From the NCBI GenBank assembly GCA_016795545.1, contig JAEUGX010000028.1:1-37790 (forward strand): 37,790 nt of DNA. Reading direction: 5' to 3'. How positions within the stretch are numbered: the stretch's first letter is position 1; each line of letters opens with the position of its first letter. Made by a program: the position numbers and the translations under genes. The notes beneath the pieces are model-generated. The model was not told the DNA's origin, searched no databases, and worked only from the letters and a program-made list of their open reading frames with translations. The DNA comes from Opitutaceae bacterium (GTDB taxonomy: Bacteria; Verrucomicrobiota; Verrucomicrobiia; Opitutales; Opitutaceae). Shown one piece after another: positions 8,147-20,385 of this stretch.

Positions 8147-8851
8147 TTACTTGGCCTCGAGCTCGATGCGGTCCGCCAGGTTGCTGGCGTAGTTCTCCAG
8201 CTCGGTGATCATGGTCTTCACGTTGCCGAGCAGGATGTTGTAGCCGAAGACCGACGGGATGGCCACCACCAGGCCGGCGATCGTCGTCAGCAGCGCGGCC
8301 GAGACGCCGGGCGCCAGCGTCTGGATGCTGGCGCTCTGCATGACGGACACGGCGCTGAAGGCCTCCATGACGCCCCAGACCGTGCCGAACAGGCCCATGA
8401 ACGGCGCGCCCGAAACCAGCGAGGCGAGGATGATCATGCTCGACTCGTAGCGCAGCGACTGGCGCGCCAGCGCGCGCTGCACGGCGTTCTCGGCGTGCTC
8501 CAGCCGCGCGCGCGGCGAGTCGTCGCCCTTCTCCTTGCCGATCGCCGCAGCCCGCCAGTACGCCTCGAGCGCGTCGGCCAGCAGGTCCGCGTACGGGATG
8601 TCGCGCCGGTTCCGCAGGTTCTCCGGCAGGTCGAGCAGGTGCCGCTCCTGGCCCAGCTTGCGCTCGAAAAGGAAGTTCATCTCCCGGAGCTTCTTCAGCT
8701 CCGAGTATTTCCCCAGCATCACCGCCCAGGCGAAGATGCTGAAGACGGCGAGGAGCACGATGACGGCCTGGCCGACGCGATCGGTGGTCAGGAAAACCTG
8801 CCAGACATTGACGGTGGAGGCGAAAAGCGGTGACGCGAGAAGGCTGGGCAT
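8147..8851 (-). CDS. exbB: MotA/TolQ/ExbB family proton channel protein
   Basis: A 234-residue inner-membrane protein with three hydrophobic segments: about residues 30-50, 145-165 (ASLVSGAPFMGLFGTVWGVM) and 190-215 (ALLTTIAGLVVAIPSVFGY). The GLFGTVWGVM and AALLTTIAGLVVAIP signatures are typical of ExbB/TolQ. It forms the pentameric channel around ExbD. It is the first gene of the three-gene minus-strand operon that ends with tonB. TolQ is an alternative name, but the adjacent TonB-type partner favours ExbB. Confidence 0.92.
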   Translation of the reverse strand: MPSLLASPLFASTVNVWQVFLTTDRVGQAVIVLLAVFSIFAWAVMLGKYSELKKLREMNFLFERKLGQERHLLDLPENLRNRRDIPYADLLADALEAYWRAAAIGKEKGDDSPRARLEHAENAVQRALARQSLRYESSMIILASLVSGAPFMGLFGTVWGVMEAFSAVSVMQSASIQTLAPGVSAALLTTIAGLVVAIPSVFGYNILLGNVKTMITELENYASNLADRIELEAK

Positions 8852-8994
8852 GTGCGGGGAGTGTTGGCGCGTTTGCGCGACGCAATCAACGGTAATTCGG
8901 CTTCGGCGGGGCCGCGCGCCGCCTTCCTCCCGACCGCCGCCGCTGAATCTGGTTGCGCGCCGCCGCCAACCTTTTTTCGATGGGCGCCCACCGC

Positions 8995-9642
8995 ATGACC
9001 ACCAAATCCAAGCCCGCCGGCCGCCTCATCTCCTTCGAGGGTTCCGAGGGCAGCGGCAAGTCCACGCAGATCGCCCGGCTCGCCGCCCACCTCCAGAAGA
9101 TCGGCCGCGAGGTCGTCGCGACCCGCGAGCCGGGCGGCACGGAGATCGGGGAGCAGATCCGCAACATCATCGTGCACAACTCCAAGGGCGACGAGATGTG
9201 CGCGGAGACCGAGCTGCTGCTCTTCACCGCGGCCCGCGCCCAGCTGGTCCGCGAGGTCATCGCCCCCGCCCTCCAGCGCGGCGCCGTCGTCCTGAGCGAC
9301 CGCTTCCTCGACTCCTCCACCGTCTACCAGGGCATCGCCCGCAACCTCGCCCCGGGGCCCGTCAGCGCCATCAACCAGTTCGCCGTCGGCAACGTCATGC
9401 CCCACCTCACGCTCGTCCTCGACGTCCCGACCGAGGTCAGCCTGTCCCGCATCCGGCGCCGCGCCTCCGACCTGCCGGACCGCATGGAGCGCCAGAACAT
9501 CGAATTCTACCAGAAGATCCGCGAGGGCTACCTGCTGCTGGCCCAGCAGTGGCCGGCCCGGGTGGTCGTGTTCGACGGCACCCAGAGCCTGGAGGCCCTC
9601 GACAAGCAGATCTGGTCCGAGGTGCAGATCCGCCTCGCCTGA
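8995..9642 (+). CDS. tmk: Thymidylate kinase
   Basis: A 215-residue enzyme that phosphorylates dTMP to dTDP. The P-loop GSEGSGKST is at residues 16-24, followed by TREPGGTEIGEQIR (the family's DRX-type region) and LSDRFLDSSTVYQG, which holds the DR motif and substrate contacts. The start at 8995 (MTTKSK) gives a normal length. An ATG at 8980 in the same frame would add five residues and cannot be excluded. holB follows 27 bases later; a tmk-holB pair is common in bacteria and ties dTTP supply to the clamp loader. Confidence 0.93.
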   Translation: MTTKSKPAGRLISFEGSEGSGKSTQIARLAAHLQKIGREVVATREPGGTEIGEQIRNIIVHNSKGDEMCAETELLLFTAARAQLVREVIAPALQRGAVVLSDRFLDSSTVYQGIARNLAPGPVSAINQFAVGNVMPHLTLVLDVPTEVSLSRIRRRASDLPDRMERQNIEFYQKIREGYLLLAQQWPARVVVFDGTQSLEALDKQIWSEVQIRLA

Positions 9643-9669
9643 CGCCGGCGGCCGCCCTTCCCCCGCGAC

Positions 9670-10656
9670 TTGAAGCCCGCCGCCCTCACCTCCTGGCCCC
9701 CCGCACTCGCCGGCACTCCCGCGGTCGCGGTGATCGAGCGCGCGATCGAGCGGTCGCGCCTGGCCAACAGCCTCCTCCTGCACGGCGACAACCTCGGCAC
9801 CCTGGCGGCCATGGCGCATGCCATCGCCGACCGCCTGCTCAACGACCCGCGCCAGCCGACCCAGCCTTTCCCGCCCAAGCAGCATCCCGACTTCTTCGCC
9901 CTGCGGCCGGCCGGCAAGATGCGCCAGATCTCCGCCGAGGTCACCCGCGACCTCATCGGGCGGATCCAGGTGTCGCCGCAGATCTCTCGCCGCAAGGTGG
10001 CCGTCGTCTACGAGGCCGAACGCATGAACGTCACCGCGGCCAACGTCTTCCTGAAGACCCTCGAGGAGCCGCCCGCCAGCACCACCATCCTGCTGCTCTG
10101 CACGCGGCCGTACTCGCTCCTCCCGACCATCCGCAGCCGCTGCCTGCATTTCCGGTTCACCGACTCCGGCACCGAGGCCCTGGCGGACGCCGACGAGACG
10201 GCCCGCGCACAGTGGCGGGAGGCGCTCGCCGCCTACGGCGACTGGCTCACGCAGCTGGCCGCCGGCGTCGTGGAAAAGCGCGCCGTCGCCGCCCAACTGA
10301 TGGGCGTCTACGGATTCATCACGCGCTTCAACGCCGTGCTCGCCGCCGCCACCGACCAGGCCTGGCAACAGCAGAAGGCCAAGCTGCCCGCCGAGCTCGA
10401 CGACGACGAGCAGGCCGCGATCGAGACGGGCATCGCCAACGGCATCCGGCTGAAGCTTTTCTCCGAGATCGAGCACGCCACCCGGGACCACGCCCAGCGC
10501 CGGCTGCTCGAGGGCGATGCAGGCGCCCGCCGGGCCCTGGTCGGCGCCGTCGAGCAGCTCGAGCACGACATCGGGCTGCTCCGCCTGAACCTCAACGCCG
10601 CCACCGCCCTGGAGAGCTTCCTGCTGGCGTCGCTCCGGCTCTGGTCGCGCCGCTAG
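9670..10656 (+). CDS. holB: DNA polymerase III delta' subunit
   Basis: A 328-residue clamp-loader subunit. The N-terminal AAA+ fold has lost the normal P-loop (HGDNLGTL replaces GxxGxGKT), as expected for delta'. The segment VVYEAERMNVTAANVFLKTLEEPP is the Walker B/sensor region typical of DnaX and HolB, and TIRSRC is the arginine-finger SRC motif. A helical collar domain follows from about residue 200. The start is a TTG at 9670, the first start in frame after tmk. The 3' end overlaps the convergent hydrolase gene by 4 bases. Confidence 0.87.
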   Translation: MKPAALTSWPPALAGTPAVAVIERAIERSRLANSLLLHGDNLGTLAAMAHAIADRLLNDPRQPTQPFPPKQHPDFFALRPAGKMRQISAEVTRDLIGRIQVSPQISRRKVAVVYEAERMNVTAANVFLKTLEEPPASTTILLLCTRPYSLLPTIRSRCLHFRFTDSGTEALADADETARAQWREALAAYGDWLTQLAAGVVEKRAVAAQLMGVYGFITRFNAVLAAATDQAWQQQKAKLPAELDDDEQAAIETGIANGIRLKLFSEIEHATRDHAQRRLLEGDAGARRALVGAVEQLEHDIGLLRLNLNAATALESFLLASLRLWSRR

Positions 10657-11462
10657 GACGGCCCCGACCGGCGCGCGCTTTCCGCCGGCCCCTCGCCGAG
10701 CACGAGCCGCACGAACTCCTCGCGCCGGTCCAGGTGGGGGTTGTGCCCCGAATCCGCGATGACCGCGATGCGCGCCGCCGGAAAATGCCGCCGGATGCCC
10801 GCGTGGTCCGGCGGCTGCACGTACTGCGAGCGCCCGCCGGCGATGAAGAGGGCCGGCCCGGCGTGGCGGTCGCCGGGCTCCAGGCTGCTGCGCTCCAGCG
10901 TCGGCAGCGCGGCCGTGAGCACCGGCAGGTTGGCGATCCAGCGCCAGCCCCCCGCCTCCGTCCGCTCGAGGTTCGTCGCCAGGAATTTCCGCATGCCGAG
11001 GTCGGGCACCCGGGCCTCGAACCGCATTTCCGCCTCCTGCCGCGACGCCAGGCCGTCGAGCGACAGCTCGTTCATCGCCGCGAACTCGGCGCGGTGCGCC
11101 ATCCAGGAATAATCCCGCGGCGCGATGTCGACCACCACCAGCCGCTCCACCCTCTCCGGGTGGCGGCAGGCCAGCCGCATCGCCGTCTTGCCGCCCATGC
11201 TGTGCCCGACGAGCGTCGCGCGCGCCAGCCCCCGGGCGTCCATCCAGCCCAGGAGGTCCGCCGCCATCGCGGCGTAGGTCATCTCCGGCGCGTGCGGCGA
11301 GCGCCCGTGGTTACGCGCATCGAGGGCGAAAACGTGGTAGCCCGCCGCCAGGTCGCGGCCCGTGGTCTGCCAGTTGCGCACCGAGCCCAGCAGGCCGTGC
11401 AGCACCAGCAGCGGCGGGCGGCCGGCGCCGCCCAGGTCGACGTGATGGAGCGGGACGTTCAC
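10653..11462 (-). CDS. Alpha/beta fold hydrolase (YbfF/ABHD11-like)
   Basis: A 269-residue serine hydrolase. The oxyanion-hole motif is VLHGLLGS at about residues 20-27. DARNHGRS (48-55) is typical of the YbfF/ABHD11 esterase branch. The nucleophile elbow is GHSMGG with S88, and the catalytic histidine is in DSGHNPHLD near the C-terminus. There is no signal peptide, so it is cytoplasmic. The family cleaves short acyl esters or thioesters; the physiological substrate is unknown. It converges on holB and is divergent from mutS. Confidence 0.88.
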   Translation of the reverse strand: MNVPLHHVDLGGAGRPPLLVLHGLLGSVRNWQTTGRDLAAGYHVFALDARNHGRSPHAPEMTYAAMAADLLGWMDARGLARATLVGHSMGGKTAMRLACRHPERVERLVVVDIAPRDYSWMAHRAEFAAMNELSLDGLASRQEAEMRFEARVPDLGMRKFLATNLERTEAGGWRWIANLPVLTAALPTLERSSLEPGDRHAGPALFIAGGRSQYVQPPDHAGIRRHFPAARIAVIADSGHNPHLDRREEFVRLVLGEGPAESARRSGPS

Positions 11463-11563
11463 GCCCCCAGTAGTGGGCGGCCGACCCCGCGGCGCGAGGC
11501 GAAATTACAGCGTCCGCTTGCCATCCGCCCGACGCCGCGCCTCACTAGCCGCTCCCCGCCACC

Positions 11564-14137
<2,574 letters not shown>

Positions 14138-14151
14138 GGCCCGGCGCCGGC

Positions 14152-14931
14152 TCAATACCCCGCCTCGAACTCCGGGGGCAGCGGCGCGACGGCGCGGAAG
14201 GCGCATTTCCGTCCGGCCCACTCGTAGGTGAAGCGGGTCTCGTGCGAATGCAGGAACAGCCGCTTGATCCCCGTGGCCTTGGCGAAGGCCCGGTTCAGCG
14301 CGAAGTCGCCGTAGGTCTGGTCCCCGACGATGGGCAGCTGCCGCTTCGCGCACTGCACCCGCAGCTGGTGGCTGCGGCCGGTGCGCGGCTCGAGCCGCAC
14401 CAGCGCGCTCGAGAACGCCTTCTGGCTGTGCCGGACGAGCTGGAAGCGCGTCTCCGCCGGCACATTGCCGGTCGTCTCGGTCCGGATCCGCCCCTGCGCC
14501 TTCTTCACGGCCAGCAGGTCCCGCCACGTCTCCTCCGCCACCAGCGGGTGGCCGAACACCCGCGCGTAATAGACCTTCTGCACCTGCTGGCGCGCAAAAT
14601 GGGCCCGGATCGCCTCGGCCAGCCGCTCGCGCGCCGCGACCAGGATCACCCCCGAGGTGGCGGAATCCAGCCGGTTGAGCAGCCACAGCCGCCGGGGCGC
14701 GCCGTCCGCCGCCTTCCAGCTGAAACACTGCGCCGCCGGGTCGTACCGGCAGGTCAGCAGCGAACGGGGCTCGTCCTGCGAGGCGTTCGGGTGCGACAGC
14801 ACCCCCTCCGGCTTGGCGAAGGCCGCCAGGCCCTGGGCGTCGACCGCCAGCCGCCTCACGCCGGCAGCCAGGGGCAGCGTCGCCCAGAACTCCTCCGCAA
14901 CCGGCGCCCCGCCCTCAATAGTAGAAGCCAA
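14152..14931 (-). CDS. RluA-family pseudouridine synthase
   Basis: A 259-residue RNA-modifying enzyme that turns specific uridines in rRNA or tRNA into pseudouridine. The catalytic motif LLNRLDSATSG holds D89. The GRSHQLRVQCA and IVGDQTYGD motifs, plus LFLHSHETRF, complete the RluA-type fold. No S4 domain is visible. Its target base cannot be predicted. Its start overlaps the preceding TonB-like gene by 17 bases on the same strand, making it the last gene of a maf - TonB-like - pseudouridine-synthase run. Confidence 0.9.
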   Translation of the reverse strand: MASTIEGGAPVAEEFWATLPLAAGVRRLAVDAQGLAAFAKPEGVLSHPNASQDEPRSLLTCRYDPAAQCFSWKAADGAPRRLWLLNRLDSATSGVILVAARERLAEAIRAHFARQQVQKVYYARVFGHPLVAEETWRDLLAVKKAQGRIRTETTGNVPAETRFQLVRHSQKAFSSALVRLEPRTGRSHQLRVQCAKRQLPIVGDQTYGDFALNRAFAKATGIKRLFLHSHETRFTYEWAGRKCAFRAVAPLPPEFEAGY

Positions 14932-16012
14932 AGGTGAGCTCCTGCTCGTTGCCCAGCACCGCGATCATCTGGTCGGACCATTTCCGGTAGGGCTGACGCG
15001 CCTGGATGGCGTTGAGGCAGGAGAACGAGCCCTGCTGCCCGGACGTCTCCTCGACCGTGACGATCGTCGTCTCGCCCTTCGAGTTGATCTTGAACTTCAC
15101 GATCACATGGGAACCGCGCGCGGGGTAGACCGCGCTCTCCCGCAGAATCAGGTTCCACTGGACCTGCACGATCTCGATCAGCTCGTTCAGGTACTCCCCG
15201 TACTCGCTCCACCGGGCGTCCATGCCGAGGATGCCGATGTTGGAGACGCCCGTGACGCGGTTGCTGAGGATCGTCGGACGCGGCGCGGTCAGCCGCGGGC
15301 GCTGCTTCGGCTGCGCGCGCGCGGCCGGCGGCGCGGCCACCAGGCCGCCATTGAGGTCCGTCGCCTCCTGCGCGCCCTCCACCGCCGCCTGCGCCTGGGT
15401 GCTCGGCCGCTTGGCGTTGGAAATATTGGTGGCGATGCCGTCCTCCGCCTGGCCTTCGGTCTTGTCGAAGCCGGACAGCGGCACCTGCTCCATGCGCGCC
15501 TTCTGCTCCTGCTGCTCCTGCTGGTCGTTGGCCGTGACCTCGGGCGCCGGGGCGCCGCCGGCCTGCGGCTGCGCCAGCTCGCCCGAGACGATCGCCGTGT
15601 CGTTCTTGATCTCGTCCTGGCCTTTGACGCTGGGCCGGTGCTCGGGATCGAGCTCCTTGGCCGGCTCCAGCTGCGCCGACTGCTGGTTGCGGTTGCTGAA
15701 ATTGTCGGTCTGGTCCGGCGTGTTTTCGGGCGCGTCCGGGTTGGTCTCGACGAAGCGGAACGGATTGCGCTCCTGCGGCTGCACCTCTCCGGGCGTCAGC
15801 TCGAAATCGAACGACTTCCCCCGGTCGCGGTTCTGCACGGAAATGCCGCTGTGGACGCCCGAAAATTCGTCGAACTTGAACTGCGGCGAAAGCCACACCA
15901 GCAGGATGTGGAAGAGGAAGGTGCAGGCCAGGCCGATGCCGATGGACCGGGCGGGCGGGTCTTTTTCGAGCGCCGGCGGGCGCTCCTGGAGCTCTGTGAA
16001 CGGGGTCGTCAC
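14915..16012 (-). CDS. TonB/TolA-like single-pass membrane protein
   Basis: A 365-residue protein with one N-terminal membrane helix (about residues 23-41, IGIGLACTFLFHILLVWL). A long Gln/Glu/Pro/Ala-rich linker follows (about 60-240, including QQEQQEQKA). The compact C-terminal domain has HVIVKFKINSKGETTIVTV and ends in LTFGFYY. The layout and the KFKINSKGE strand resemble TonB/TolA C-terminal domains, although the homology is distant. It has no ExbB/ExbD neighbours; it sits 9 bases after maf and overlaps the pseudouridine synthase. It could borrow the ExbBD channel encoded at 7709-8851. The function is inferred from architecture only. Confidence 0.75.
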   Translation of the reverse strand: MTTPFTELQERPPALEKDPPARSIGIGLACTFLFHILLVWLSPQFKFDEFSGVHSGISVQNRDRGKSFDFELTPGEVQPQERNPFRFVETNPDAPENTPDQTDNFSNRNQQSAQLEPAKELDPEHRPSVKGQDEIKNDTAIVSGELAQPQAGGAPAPEVTANDQQEQQEQKARMEQVPLSGFDKTEGQAEDGIATNISNAKRPSTQAQAAVEGAQEATDLNGGLVAAPPAARAQPKQRPRLTAPRPTILSNRVTGVSNIGILGMDARWSEYGEYLNELIEIVQVQWNLILRESAVYPARGSHVIVKFKINSKGETTIVTVEETSGQQGSFSCLNAIQARQPYRKWSDQMIAVLGNEQELTFGFYY

Positions 16013-16021
16013 GGGTAAAAA

Positions 16022-16612
16022 TCAACGCGTCAGACCCGCCCTAGTCAAAAGTTGTTTCATTTCTTCGACGGGCAGGCCCACAATGTTGGTCAGCGACCCG
16101 GTGTAGCCGGCCACGATGAGGTCCCCGTGCTCCTGGATCGCATAGCCGCCCGCCTTGTCGAGGGGGTTCACCCGGGCCAGGTACCGGTCGATGGCCGCCT
16201 CGTCGAGGAGTCTGAAGGTGACCTCGCTGGCGACCCCCTCGTCCAGGGCGAGCCCGTCGCGCCGGCGGCGCACGGCCAGGCCGGTGAACACCGTGTGGGT
16301 GCGCCCGCTCAGCCGCCGCAGCATCGCCCGGGCCTCGGCCAGGTCCCGCGGCTTGTTCAGCACGGTGCGGTCGACGAAGACGGTCGTGTCGGCGCCGAGC
16401 ACGGTGGCGTCCGGATGCCGGTCGGCCACCCACCCGGCCTTCAGCGCCGCGTTGTGGCGCACCATCTCGCGGGGGTCCGCGTCCGGGGCCTCGTGCTCGG
16501 TCACGTCGGCCGGGATGACCTCGAACGGGACCCCGAGGCCGGCCAGCAACTCGCGGCGGCGCGGCGAAGCGGAGGCCAGGATCAGGCGGAAAGGAGCGGC
16601 GGCGGACGGCAT
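16022..16612 (-). CDS. maf: Maf-like nucleotide pyrophosphatase
   Basis: A 196-residue protein of the Maf/Ham1 fold that hydrolyses non-canonical or excess nucleoside triphosphates, such as dTTP/UTP or m7GTP. The family signature [14 protein letters not shown] is at residues 10-23, followed by the acidic ADTTVFVD (74-81) and [12 protein letters not shown] (152-163). The start is placed at 16612, directly before the signature; an open frame continues far upstream but covers nadE in antisense. It is the first gene of a three-gene minus-strand run and is divergent from nadE with a 96-base gap. Confidence 0.93.
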   Translation of the reverse strand: MPSAAAPFRLILASASPRRRELLAGLGVPFEVIPADVTEHEAPDADPREMVRHNAALKAGWVADRHPDATVLGADTTVFVDRTVLNKPRDLAEARAMLRRLSGRTHTVFTGLAVRRRRDGLALDEGVASEVTFRLLDEAAIDRYLARVNPLDKAGGYAIQEHGDLIVAGYTGSLTNIVGLPVEEMKQLLTRAGLTR

Positions 16613-16708
16613 CCCCGGCACAGTAGGCGGTCGCGCCGGCCGGCGGCTAGCGCAATCCACGCTTGGGGTTGCAGTTCCGTCCTTTGCCCTCAAGGTATCG
16701 CTCCCTCC

Positions 16709-18361
<1,653 letters not shown>

Positions 18362-18362
18362 G

Positions 18363-18602
18363 ATGGCTAACCGAATCCTCCAGCAGTCACCGACATATGC
18401 GGCGATTGCTGTAATTTCATCCCTGTTGTTTCTCGGACAGCTTCAGTCGAAGCATATCTATCGCCTCAACAGATGGCAGCATCCAACGAATCGCCAAGGC
18501 TTCGATTATGCTGCCTATCCTGAGGCCTACTGGTTGGCACAGGGGTTTCTTGCCCTTATCGTTCTGCTCTGCGGTTGCTTGGCGTTTCGTCGCAGGGGTT
18601 GA
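18363..18602 (+). CDS. Small two-helix membrane protein, unknown
   Basis: A 79-residue frame that begins one base after the nadE stop. Two hydrophobic segments are visible, about residues 11-27 and 58-74, with a polar middle rich in Arg, Tyr and Asn, and the protein ends in basic FRRRG. This reads like a genuine inner-membrane microprotein. The DNA is visibly more AT-rich than nadE and hemL, so it may be acquired DNA or the left part of the foreign island that includes the GxxExxY cassette. No family was recognised and there is no clear ribosome binding site apart from possible coupling to nadE. Confidence 0.5.
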   Translation: MANRILQQSPTYAAIAVISSLLFLGQLQSKHIYRLNRWQHPTNRQGFDYAAYPEAYWLAQGFLALIVLLCGCLAFRRRG

Positions 18603-18608
18603 AAATTG

Positions 18609-18636
18609 AACCGCTAATCTTCGCTAATTGTCGCTA
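18609..18636 (+). repeat. Left arm of inverted repeat around the GxxExxY gene
   Basis: This 28-base arm matches the reverse complement of 19027-19054 at 25 of 28 positions. It holds three copies of the heptamer CGCTAAT beginning at 18612, 18622 and 18632, exactly 10 bases apart, so they face the same side of the helix. The third copy is imperfect (CGCTACT). The arm ends 4 bases before the chosen ATG. Confidence 0.85.
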
Positions 18637-18640
18637 CTAT

Positions 18641-19039
18641 ATGAATCCTGAACCAATGCAGCAGGAAGGATACGACCTCATGGGCGCAGCTTTTGAAGTC
18701 TATAATGAAATGGGCAACGGCTACACCGAGGATATCTACCAGGAAGCCCTAGAGTTGGAATTGGTTGACCGAAAAATTCCCTTCAAGGCCCAGGCGGAAC
18801 TGACCATCCCCTTCAAGGGAAACCCGCTCCGGAAAAAATTCAGGCCGGATCTGATGATATTCGACGATCTTGTGGTTGAATTGAAGGCTGCCTCCGCTCT
18901 TACCTCGGAACATGAAGCCCAATTACTCAATTACCTCAAAGCCACCGGCAAACCGGTTGGCTACCTCGTCAACTTTGGTAGCCGTGATAAGCTTGAATGG
19001 AAACGCTTTGCTCGAACCCGAAAGATTAGCGTTAATTAG
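18641..19039 (+). CDS. GxxExxY protein (PD-(D/E)XK-like)
   Basis: A 132-residue member of the GxxExxY family. The naming motif is GYTEDIY at residues 27-33. A nuclease-type core follows, with RPDLMIF (PD at 69-70) and VVELKAA (E80-x-K82), which fits the PD-(D/E)XK pattern, then HEAQLLNYLKATG (91-103) and VGYLVNFGS. Family members are common and mostly uncharacterised; nuclease activity is inferred from the motif. The ATG at 18641 is chosen because anything upstream reads through the left repeat. The stop codon (19037-19039) lies inside the right repeat arm, so the last residues, ISVN, are encoded by it. DNA composition is more AT-rich than the neighbours, suggesting transfer. Confidence 0.92.
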   Translation: MNPEPMQQEGYDLMGAAFEVYNEMGNGYTEDIYQEALELELVDRKIPFKAQAELTIPFKGNPLRKKFRPDLMIFDDLVVELKAASALTSEHEAQLLNYLKATGKPVGYLVNFGSRDKLEWKRFARTRKISVN

Positions 19040-19054
19040 CGAAAATTAGCGGTT
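19027..19054 (-). repeat. Right arm of inverted repeat around the GxxExxY gene
   Basis: Reverse complement of the left arm with three mismatches. It overlaps three ATTAGCG heptamers, beginning at 19025, 19035 and 19045, again at exact 10-base spacing. It contains the stop codon of the GxxExxY gene and ends 3 bases before the hemL ATG, so it also forms the immediate hemL leader. Confidence 0.85.
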
Positions 19055-19057
19055 AAA

Positions 19058-20335
19058 ATGTCTTCATCCGAATCTCTCTTCGCCCGCGCCCAGCAGCTCA
19101 TGCCCGGCGGCGTCAACTCGCCCGTCCGCGCCTTCCGTTCGGTCGGCGGGGCGCCGTTCTTCACCCGGTCCGCCCGCGGGGCCACGCTGACGACGGCCGA
19201 CGGCCGCGAGCTGATCGACTTCGTCTGCACCTGGGGCCCCGCCATCCACGGCCACAACCACCCGCGCATCAGGGCCGCCATCGCCGCCGCCCTGGAGAAC
19301 GGCACCTCCTTCGGCACGCCCAATCCCTACGAGGTCGAGATGGCCGAGCTGATCGTGCGCTTCTTCCCCTCGATCCAGAAGGTGCGGCTCTGCAACAGCG
19401 GCACCGAGGCGACCATGGCGGCCATCCGCCTGGCGCGGGGCTTCACGGGCCGCGACAAGATCATCAAGTTCGCCGGCTGCTACCACGGGCACAGCGATTC
19501 CCTGCTGATCAAGGCGGGCTCGGGCGCCCTCACCCACGGCCATCCCGACAGCGCCGGCGTGCCGGCCGTCTTCGCCCAGGAGACGATCGTGCTGCCCTTC
19601 AACGACCCCGGCGCGCTCGACGCCGCGTTCGCGGCCAACCCGGGCCGGATCGCCGGAGTCATCCTCGAGCCCTACATCGGCAACGTCGGCTTCATCAAGC
19701 CCGACGCCGGCTACCTTCCGCACGTGCGGGAAGCCACCGCGCGGGCGGGCGCGCTGCTGATCTTCGACGAGGTCATGACCGGCTTCCGCCTCGCGCGCGG
19801 CGGCGTGCAGGAGCTCGAGCGCATCGTCCCCGACCTGACCTGCCTCGGCAAGGTCATCGGCGGCGGGCTGCCGGTCGGGGCCTTCGGCGGCCGCGCCGAG
19901 ATCATGGACCGGCTCGCCCCGCTCGGGCCGGTCTACCAGGCGGGCACCCTGAGCGGCAATCCGCTGGCCATGGCGGCGGGCATCACCGCGCTGCGGATGC
20001 TCGACGAAGCCGAGCCTTATGCCCAGCTCGACGCGCTCGCGCGCCAGGTCTGCGGGGCCGCCCTCGCCGCCGCCCGCGCCAAGGGACTGCCGCTCCAGGC
20101 GCCGCAGGCCGGCTCCATGTTCAGCCTGTTCTTCACGCCGACGCCCGTGCGCGACTACGCCTCGGCCCTCACCTCCGACGCCAAGCTCTTCGGCCGTTTC
20201 TTTCACTTCTGCCTGGCCGCGGGCGTCTACCTGCCGCCCAGCGCCTACGAAGCCTGGTTCCTCAGCACCGCGCACGAGGGCGCGGCGATCGACCGGGCTT
20301 GCGAGGTCATCACCCAGGGCATTAAATCCCTCTGA
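19058..20335 (+). CDS. hemL: Glutamate-1-semialdehyde 2,1-aminomutase
   Basis: A 425-residue PLP enzyme that converts glutamate-1-semialdehyde to 5-aminolevulinate, the haem precursor in the C5 pathway. It starts with the typical [26 protein letters not shown] (113-118) binds the cofactor phosphate, D237 in [11 protein letters not shown] contacts the ring nitrogen, and K265 in [16 protein letters not shown] forms the Schiff base. Length is normal. The ATG lies 3 bases after the right inverted-repeat arm and no ribosome binding site is visible there, so its translation may depend on the inserted leader or be leader-independent. Confidence 0.97.
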   Translation: MSSSESLFARAQQLMPGGVNSPVRAFRSVGGAPFFTRSARGATLTTADGRELIDFVCTWGPAIHGHNHPRIRAAIAAALENGTSFGTPNPYEVEMAELIVRFFPSIQKVRLCNSGTEATMAAIRLARGFTGRDKIIKFAGCYHGHSDSLLIKAGSGALTHGHPDSAGVPAVFAQETIVLPFNDPGALDAAFAANPGRIAGVILEPYIGNVGFIKPDAGYLPHVREATARAGALLIFDEVMTGFRLARGGVQELERIVPDLTCLGKVIGGGLPVGAFGGRAEIMDRLAPLGPVYQAGTLSGNPLAMAAGITALRMLDEAEPYAQLDALARQVCGAALAAARAKGLPLQAPQAGSMFSLFFTPTPVRDYASALTSDAKLFGRFFHFCLAAGVYLPPSAYEAWFLSTAHEGAAIDRACEVITQGIKSL

Positions 20336-20385
20336 CCCGGAGCCCCCAAGGAACTCCGGAGCCCGCCGTTGTCCTACTTGAAGCC

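Noticed and set aside
20337..20359. CCGGAG/CTCCGG hairpin after hemL as a terminator
   Set aside because: Six-base stem with an 11-base loop and no T run; too weak to call.
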